From positions 930,001-994,000 of the forward strand of contig NZ_BMRZ01000001.1 of the NCBI RefSeq assembly GCF_014648895.1: a DNA stretch of 64,000 bases. Reading direction: 5' to 3'. The first letter of the stretch is position 1; the number at the start of each line of letters is the position of its first letter. The notes under the pieces were generated by a model. It saw only the letters and a program-made list of their open reading frames with translations. It searched no databases and was not told the origin of the DNA. Source of the stretch: Streptomyces tanashiensis. GTDB lineage: Bacteria > Actinomycetota > Actinomycetes > Streptomycetales > Streptomycetaceae. This document shows, piece after piece, positions 58,704 to 64,000 of this stretch. A program made the translations under genes and the position numbers.

Positions 58704-60872
58704 TCAGTCGCGCTTCGCCGCCTCGGCGTACGGGCCGAGGCAGCGGGGTCTTCCGGACCTGATCTGCCAGAGGGTCAGTCCGTCGAACCGGGACTCCGAG
58801 CGGTCGGTGGACATGGCCTTGTAGGACCTGGCCACACCGCGGTACGACTGGTCCTCCTTCATGAACGCGTTCGCCATCGCCGCGCCCAGGCGCACCGCGT
58901 TCCCCCGGAGGGCGGAGCGCAGCGCCTGCGCCGTCCAGAGCAGGGCGTCGTACGACTCCACCGCGAAGCGGTCCACCGGGTCCGCGGCCGCGAGCCGCCA
59001 GCGCTTGCGGTACGCGGCCGCGAACTCCTTCGCGGCCGGGACCGTGTCGGGATCGGTGTAGCCCGTCCCGAAGTACCAGCCCTCGGCGGCCGCCCCTGCC
59101 ACGGCGACGAACTCCGGCCGGAGCGCGGCCTCGACGCTTCCGCGCGAGCCCCGGTAGCCCTGCTGCCGCAGTGCCTTGGCGCACAGAGCGGCCCGGCGCG
59201 GCGACGTGCCCATGTAGAACACGCCCGTCGGCGAAGTGGCGAGTGCCGCCCGGACCGCCGGGGCGAAGTCCTCAGTGTCCGCCGCGACCCGGTGCACCGT
59301 GACCGTGCCTCCGGCGGGGGGCGTTCTCCGCGCGGTCTGGGCGGCGGACCAGCTGTAGGTGCCGGCGGCCCGGTCCTCGATGACCGCGGTGCGGCCCAGG
59401 TGGTGTGCGGTGAGGTAGCGGCCGAAGGGCAGGATCATCGCATCCTCCTGGGGCCGCATCTCGAAGTACGTGGCCATCTCCGGCGTCTGACTCCGGATCT
59501 CCCCCAGCGCGACCGTCGGCACCAGGCTGAGCATCGGCACCCTCGGATCCGCGAGCACGTTCGCTGCCGCCACGGCCGTCCCGAAGGCCGTCGGGCCGAG
59601 GACGGCGACCAGGGCCGGGTCCTTGAGGAGGGCGCGGGCCCCGGCGGCGGCCCGCTTGGGGTCTCCCCCGTCGTCCGTCACCCTGAGAACCAGGTCGAAG
59701 GGCCGGTCGGCGCGGGCGTTGAAGGTCTCGGCGGCGAGGCGCAGCCCTCGTTCCTGGCCACGCCCGTCCGTCCTGCCGGGACCGCTGAGGTCGGTGAGGA
59801 CCCCTAGTGTGTACGCCGTTCGCACGGTCCCGGGCCCCGTTCCGGTGGCCGGATCGCGGCCGAGCAGCCAGGCGGTGAGGCCGCCTGTGACCGCGACGGC
59901 TCCGGCCGCTCCGACGGCGAGGAAGCGGCGACGTGACGTCCCCTGCGGCTCCTGGGGGTCGAGCATGGTCGGGTCGGCGACCGGCAGGTCGAGGACGCGT
60001 GACGAGCGCTGGGCGATCAGCGCGGGCAGGCCTGGCGGCAGCCAGTTCCCCGCCGCCGGGCCCTCGTACGGGCCGAGGGCGTCCCGCACCTCGGCGGCGC
60101 TCGGCCGGTCGGCGGGGTCCTTGGCGAGGCAGGCGGTGACGAGCGGGAGCAGGGTCTCCTGTACGTCGGCGAGATCGGGTTCCTCGTGAACCGTGCGGTA
60201 GACCACGGCGGCCACCGCGCCCGTACCGAAGGGGCGTTCGCCGGTCAGGGCGTACGCGAGGACGCAGCCGAGCGAGAAGACGTCGGCGGCCGGGCCGACC
60301 TCGCCGGCGCCCGCGATCCGGGCCTGTTCGGGGGCGAGGAAGCCGGGGGTGCCGATCATCGCGTCGGTGGCGGTGAGCGCGGTGGCGCCGCTGACCCTGG
60401 CGATGCCGAAGTCGATGAGCCGGGGCCCGTCGAGGGCGAGGAGGACGTTGCCGGGCTTCACGTCGCGGTGGACGAGCCCGGCCGCGTGCATGCCGTCGAG
60501 GGCGTCGGCGAGCCGTGCGCCCAGGGTGCGGACGGTGGGCTCGGGCAGGGCGCCGTGCAGGGCGACGGCCTCGGCGAGCGAGGGCCCGGGCACGTACTCG
60601 GTGGCCAGCCACGGCTCGCGGGCCTCCGGGTCGGCGCCGAGGACGCGGACGACCCAGCGGCCGGTGATCCGCTCGGCGGCGGTCGTCTCGCGGCGGAAGC
60701 GGGCCCGGAAGCCGGGGTCGGCGGCGTGCTCGGCGCGGATGAGCTTGAGCGCGGCGAGCGCCCCGCCGGCGGACCGGGCGAGGTAGACCACGCCCATGCC
60801 GCCGGTGCCGAGCCGCCCGAGCAGCCGGTAGCCGGCGATCGAGGACGGGTCGGCCTTCTTGAGCGGCTGCAT
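58704..60872 (-). CDS. Receptor Ser/Thr protein kinase with extracellular ligand-binding (SBP) domain, A
   Basis: A 722-residue transmembrane kinase. Kinase domain about 14-268: glycine loop GRLGTGGMG (19-27), ATP-anchoring K43, catalytic HRDVKPGN (135-142, D137), DFG at 154-156, activation-segment GTPGFLAPEQ. A Pro-rich linker follows. SRRRFL at 313-318 precedes the single membrane helix (about 317-337). The extracellular part (about 352-722) is a branched-chain-amino-acid-type periplasmic binding fold: YTLGVLTDLSGPGR, ERGLRLAAETFNAR, LVAVLGPTAFGTAVAAANVL, EGWYFGTGYTD. So it would phosphorylate cytoplasmic targets in response to a small outside ligand. It lies two bases after kinase B. Targets and ligand unknown. 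Confidence 0.88.
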   Translation of the reverse strand: MQPLKKADPSSIAGYRLLGRLGTGGMGVVYLARSAGGALAALKLIRAEHAADPGFRARFRRETTAAERITGRWVVRVLGADPEAREPWLATEYVPGPSLAEAVALHGALPEPTVRTLGARLADALDGMHAAGLVHRDVKPGNVLLALDGPRLIDFGIARVSGATALTATDAMIGTPGFLAPEQARIAGAGEVGPAADVFSLGCVLAYALTGERPFGTGAVAAVVYRTVHEEPDLADVQETLLPLVTACLAKDPADRPSAAEVRDALGPYEGPAAGNWLPPGLPALIAQRSSRVLDLPVADPTMLDPQEPQGTSRRRFLAVGAAGAVAVTGGLTAWLLGRDPATGTGPGTVRTAYTLGVLTDLSGPGRTDGRGQERGLRLAAETFNARADRPFDLVLRVTDDGGDPKRAAAGARALLKDPALVAVLGPTAFGTAVAAANVLADPRVPMLSLVPTVALGEIRSQTPEMATYFEMRPQEDAMILPFGRYLTAHHLGRTAVIEDRAAGTYSWSAAQTARRTPPAGGTVTVHRVAADTEDFAPAVRAALATSPTGVFYMGTSPRRAALCAKALRQQGYRGSRGSVEAALRPEFVAVAGAAAEGWYFGTGYTDPDTVPAAKEFAAAYRKRWRLAAADPVDRFAVESYDALLWTAQALRSALRGNAVRLGAAMANAFMKEDQSYRGVARSYKAMSTDRSESRFDGLTLWQIRSGRPRCLGPYAEAAKRD

Positions 60873-60874
60873 GC

Positions 60875-63112
60875 TCAGGCCTTCTTCTGGGGCTCGGCGG
60901 GGGCGGGGCCGAGGTACTTGTAGGCCCCCTTCTGCACGCCGTAGAGGAAGGTGCCGATACCGGTGAGCTCGCCGTTGTCCTGGAACTGGTATCCGCCCAT
61001 GGCCCCGGTGTGCTTCTGCTTCCGCAGGGCCCCCCACAGGCCCTTGCGGCTGAGCGGTCCCTTGGCCGCGCTCGTGGCGAGCCAGCTGGTGACCAGGTCG
61101 ACCACGTCGAAGGACTCGCCGGTGTAGAAGGCCGGGGTGGTGCCGTAGCGCTTGCTGTGGGCGTCGAGGAAGTCCTGGGTGAGCTTGCGGTCGGCCGCCT
61201 TCTCCTTCGGGTCGGCGGCCCGCTGGACGGGGTCCATGACGGGCGCGCAGACGAACCAGCCCTCGGCGTCGCTCCCGGCCTCCTTCAGGAACTCCGGCCC
61301 GAAGACGTGCTGGCCGGTGAACCGGGGCCCGGTGAAGCCGAGTTCTTTCAGGGCGCGGGCGGCGAGCACGGCCGTGGAGCGGACGCCGTTGTGGACGTAC
61401 GCGTCGATGCCGGAGTCGATCATCTCCCCGATGATCGAACGGTAGTCGGTGGCCCGGCCAGGGACGACCCGGAAGTACGGCTTGATGCCCGCCTGCTTGA
61501 AGCCGAAGCGGGCGCCGCTGTTGCACTGCCAGCTGTACTGGTCGTCGGTGCGTTCCTGGAGGACTCCCGGGCGGCGGATCTGCGGCAGGAGCGTGGTGGA
61601 CCAGGCGAGGTAGACGCTCGCCATGAAGTGGTTCGGGATGGCGCGCAGCACGGTCGTGTTCGGCGCGCCGCCGCTTTCGCCCCTCAGGGTGAAGAGGTTG
61701 TAGCCGGCCGAGGTGGTGAGGAGCGGCAGGCCTGCCTCCTCGAAGGCGGGGAGCGCGGCGATGCCGGTGTCGTCGGAGGTGGGGCCGAGGACGGCGAGCA
61801 CGGAGGGGTCGGTGGTGAGCCGGCGGGCGGCGGCGAGGGCGCCGGTCCGTTCCCCACGGTCGTCGGAGACCTTGAGTTCGAGGGTGAAGGGCTTGCCCTT
61901 GTGGACGGCATTGAACCGCTCGACGGCGAGCCGGGCACCGCGCTCCTGGGCCCGGCCGATCTCCCGGGCGGGTCCGGAGAGGTCGGCGAGGACGCCGATG
62001 GCCCAGTTGTTCCGGGGCTTGGGCGCGGGGTGCTTCCCGTCGGCGCCGGTGTCGTCGCGCCGGTCGAGCAGGGCGAAGGCGCCGCCGCCCGCGGCGATCA
62101 CGGCGGCACCGGCGCCGAGCAGCAGGAAGCCGCGCCTGCTCGTCCTGGCCGGGGCGGCCGGGTCCGTACCGGGCGCGGTGGCGTCGATGTCGGGCAGCGC
62201 GAGCATGGCCGCCGAGCGTTCGGCGATGGTGGTGACGACGGGCGCGGGCAGCCAGTCGGCGGAGGTGCCGGGGATGCCCTCGGTGAGCCGGTCGGCGATC
62301 TCCTCGGCGGCGGGCCGGTCGGCGGGGTTCTTGGCGAGGCATGCCGCCAGGAACGGGAGCAGGTCTTCCGGTACGCCGGCGAGGTCGGGCTCGTCGTGGA
62401 CGGTCCGGTACATGAGGGCGTCCACGGCCCCGGAGCCGAAGGGCGGGCGGCCGGTCGTCGCGTACGCGAGGAGGCAGCCGAGGGCGAAGACGTCGGCGGG
62501 CGGGCCGATGGCGTCGGTGCGGGCCTCGGCCTGCTCGGGGGCGAGGAAGCCGGGGGTGCCGACGACCATGTCGGTGGCCGTGAGCGCGGTCTCTCCGGTG
62601 GCGCGGGCGATGCCGAAGTCGATGAGGCGCGGGCCGTCGACGGCGAGGAGGACGTTGCCGGGCTTGACGTCCCGGTGGACGAGCCCGGCCGCGTGCACGG
62701 CGGCGAGGGCGCGGGCGACGGCGCCGCAGAGGATCCGTACGCTCCGCTCGGGCAGCGGCCCGTGGGCTCGGACGGCCTCGCCGAGGGAGGGTCCGGGCAC
62801 GAAGGCGGTCGCCATCCACGGCTCGGGCGCGTCGGGGTCGGCACCCGTCACGGGCACGGCCCAGGGGCTGACGACCCTGCGGGCGGCCTCGACCTCGCGG
62901 CGGAAGCGGGCCCGGAAGTCGGGCTGGTCGGCGTGGTCGGCGAGGGTGACCTTGACGGCGGCGAGCTCACCGCTCTCGGTGCGGCCGAGGTAGACGACGC
63001 CCATGCCGCCGGCGCCGAGCCGTCCCAGGAGGCGATAGCCGGCGATCGTGGACGGGTCGGCGGGGAGCAGCGGCTGGAGCGCGCCGGGCTCGGGATCGGC
63101 CATCGGGCTCAC
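60875..63112 (-). CDS. Receptor Ser/Thr protein kinase with extracellular ligand-binding (SBP) domain, B
   Basis: A 745-residue paralogue of kinase A. The start is GTG 63112: GGGAG lies seven bases upstream, and the codon overlaps the stop of the lipoprotein gene (GTGA); ATG 63103 is an alternative. Kinase domain: GRLGAGGMG loop, K54, HRDVKPGN with D148, DFG at 165-167, GTPGFLAPEQ. Internal twin-arginine-like SRRGFL at 335-340 leads into the membrane helix (about 338-359). The outer domain (about 378-745) is a type I binding-protein fold (IGVLADLSGPARE; ARLAVERFNA; VLGPTSDDTGIAALPAFEEAG; EGWFVCAPVMDP). The two kinases differ most in the outer domain, so they probably sense different ligands. 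Confidence 0.88.
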   Translation of the reverse strand: MSPMADPEPGALQPLLPADPSTIAGYRLLGRLGAGGMGVVYLGRTESGELAAVKVTLADHADQPDFRARFRREVEAARRVVSPWAVPVTGADPDAPEPWMATAFVPGPSLGEAVRAHGPLPERSVRILCGAVARALAAVHAAGLVHRDVKPGNVLLAVDGPRLIDFGIARATGETALTATDMVVGTPGFLAPEQAEARTDAIGPPADVFALGCLLAYATTGRPPFGSGAVDALMYRTVHDEPDLAGVPEDLLPFLAACLAKNPADRPAAEEIADRLTEGIPGTSADWLPAPVVTTIAERSAAMLALPDIDATAPGTDPAAPARTSRRGFLLLGAGAAVIAAGGGAFALLDRRDDTGADGKHPAPKPRNNWAIGVLADLSGPAREIGRAQERGARLAVERFNAVHKGKPFTLELKVSDDRGERTGALAAARRLTTDPSVLAVLGPTSDDTGIAALPAFEEAGLPLLTTSAGYNLFTLRGESGGAPNTTVLRAIPNHFMASVYLAWSTTLLPQIRRPGVLQERTDDQYSWQCNSGARFGFKQAGIKPYFRVVPGRATDYRSIIGEMIDSGIDAYVHNGVRSTAVLAARALKELGFTGPRFTGQHVFGPEFLKEAGSDAEGWFVCAPVMDPVQRAADPKEKAADRKLTQDFLDAHSKRYGTTPAFYTGESFDVVDLVTSWLATSAAKGPLSRKGLWGALRKQKHTGAMGGYQFQDNGELTGIGTFLYGVQKGAYKYLGPAPAEPQKKA

Positions 63113-63900
63113 GACTGGGCTCCCAACTGATTCTTGGCGCGCTCCTGCATGGTGGCGCTGGCCCGGATCTGGGCATCGTCGCTCTCGGCCCGGGTGCGGC
63201 CGGGGGCTCCCTTGACGACGGCGGCGACACTGACCTGTCCGATGCGCAGCTGGTACCAGCTGTAGGACTGCGGCCCCTTGAAGGCATCGGCGAGGTACGA
63301 GCCGCGCTCCATCAGGGTGTCCAGGTTCTCGTCGGAGCCGTAGGGGACGCCGAGCGACTGGAGGTCGGTGATGCGTTCGCCCTGGCGCAGCTGCTGATCC
63401 GGGCAGTGCAGCGCTTCCTCCAGGGTCTCGGCCATTTCCCAGTCGGCGTCGGCGGCGGTGCGGTGGACGGTGACGGTTGCGGCGACCCGCAGGGGCCCCT
63501 TGCCGCCGGCGGCCGGGATCTCGCTGTAGGCGGTGACGCTGTAGAGGACGGACCGGGGCAGGGCCCCGACCTCCCACTCGCAGTTCGCGTCGAGGACCGG
63601 CCAGGAGCCGGGGGCGCTGAGGAACGGCGTGCGCTTGGCGAAATCGGGTCCCCAGTCGTCCGGCCCCGCCACGATCGCGAGGGCGAGCCGCTTCGCGTCG
63701 GCCGCGTTGCGCGGCGCCTTCTTCGGGTCCAGCGTGAAGGCCCGTGCGGTCGGTGACGTGGTCGCCGTCCCGGACGCGCTCGGTGTCCCTCGGGAGGGTT
63801 TCGCCTCGTCCCCTCCGCCTCCCGACGAGCAGCCCGCCAGGAGCAACCCGCCCGCCGCCACGGCAGCGGCGCGCAGCACTCTTCCGTACGCGTCTCTCAC
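63109..63900 (-). CDS. Putative lipoprotein of the receptor-kinase operon
   Basis: A 263-residue lipoprotein: N-terminal Arg-containing n-region, hydrophobic core and lipobox LAGC with Cys at 24, then a Ser/Gly/Thr/Pro-rich linker (about 25-52) and a soluble domain with no family I recognise (KRLALAIVAGPDDWG; NCEWEVGALPRSVLYSVTAYSE; LQSLGVPYGSDENLDTLMERG). I use GTG 63900; a GTG at 63921 in frame would add seven residues before the signal. The overlap with kinase B (GTGA) suggests that it works with the kinases outside the membrane, perhaps as a co-receptor, which is inference. Confidence 0.75.
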   Translation of the reverse strand: MRDAYGRVLRAAAVAAGGLLLAGCSSGGGGDEAKPSRGTPSASGTATTSPTARAFTLDPKKAPRNAADAKRLALAIVAGPDDWGPDFAKRTPFLSAPGSWPVLDANCEWEVGALPRSVLYSVTAYSEIPAAGGKGPLRVAATVTVHRTAADADWEMAETLEEALHCPDQQLRQGERITDLQSLGVPYGSDENLDTLMERGSYLADAFKGPQSYSWYQLRIGQVSVAAVVKGAPGRTRAESDDAQIRASATMQERAKNQLGAQS

Positions 63901-64000
63901 GATTCCCCCACGGTCGTTCACACGATCCCCCGGTCGGTGAGGGAGATCGTACGGCTCCGCAGATCAACTCGCGCGGTCTACAACGTCATTGGGACGCCTC

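Overview
The window is a very GC-rich actinobacterial chromosome segment, almost certainly Streptomyces (or a close relative such as Kitasatospora). The RpoB, RpoC, NusG and ribosomal proteins read as streptomycete proteins. RpoB starts at TTG, GTG starts are common, and the gene order nuo - murB - ada - aspC - secE - nusG - rplKA - rplJL - rpoBC matches, as far as I recall, the corresponding part of the S. coelicolor chromosome.

Layout. (1) 1-11906: thirteen plus-strand phage-tail and lysis genes: two tandem tape-measure-like proteins preceded by a membrane/coiled-coil protein, a siphovirus-type distal tail protein, three tandem tail-fibre paralogues with different C-terminal heads, a tail hub (Tal-like) protein, two accessory proteins, a zinc amidase lysin, a holin-like protein and a coiled-coil membrane protein. 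No integrase, capsid, terminase or replication gene is visible, and the module ends directly against the rpoC terminator. Streptomycetes normally have rpsL soon after rpoC, so a tail-only module sits in one of the most conserved places in the genome. It is the best candidate here for an under-described system (an F-type tailocin-like particle), but it is cut by the window edge. (2) 11920-25060, minus strand: rpoC, rpoB, rplL, rplJ, a lipoprotein gene, rplA, rplK, nusG, secE and tRNA-Trp. The rpoB promoter, an L10-leader-type attenuator and several strong terminators can be read directly. (3) 25266-36156: aspC, adenosine deaminase, TetR/oxidoreductase pair, murB, a TetR-controlled efflux pump with two copies of one operator, a HadA/HadB-like hot-dog pair, rpmG, tRNA-Met, tRNA-Thr, a degenerate amidohydrolase with an oxidoreductase, and tRNA-Tyr. 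(4) 36340-40691: yajQ, an ogt-alkB alkylation-repair pair, an amino-acid permease, yccF and htpX.

(5) 40876-51466, minus strand: mscL and a tightly overlapped partial complex I operon, nuoABCHIJKLMN, which lacks nuoD, E, F and G. Its NuoC carries a roughly 345-residue disordered repeat tail. (6) 51648-55363: two paralogous sensor histidine kinases with almost identical catalytic-core DNA, and a LuxR-type response regulator. (7) 55659-58653: korA-korB, a 2-oxoacid:ferredoxin oxidoreductase. Its place beside a complex I operon without the NADH module suggests, by inference only, a ferredoxin-linked respiratory function. (8) 58704-63900: a lipoprotein and two tandem receptor Ser/Thr kinases whose extracellular parts are amino-acid-binding-protein domains, each preceded by an internal twin-arginine-like motif.

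All family assignments come from reading the protein sequences; no database search was possible. Sites such as promoters and operators were found by eye.
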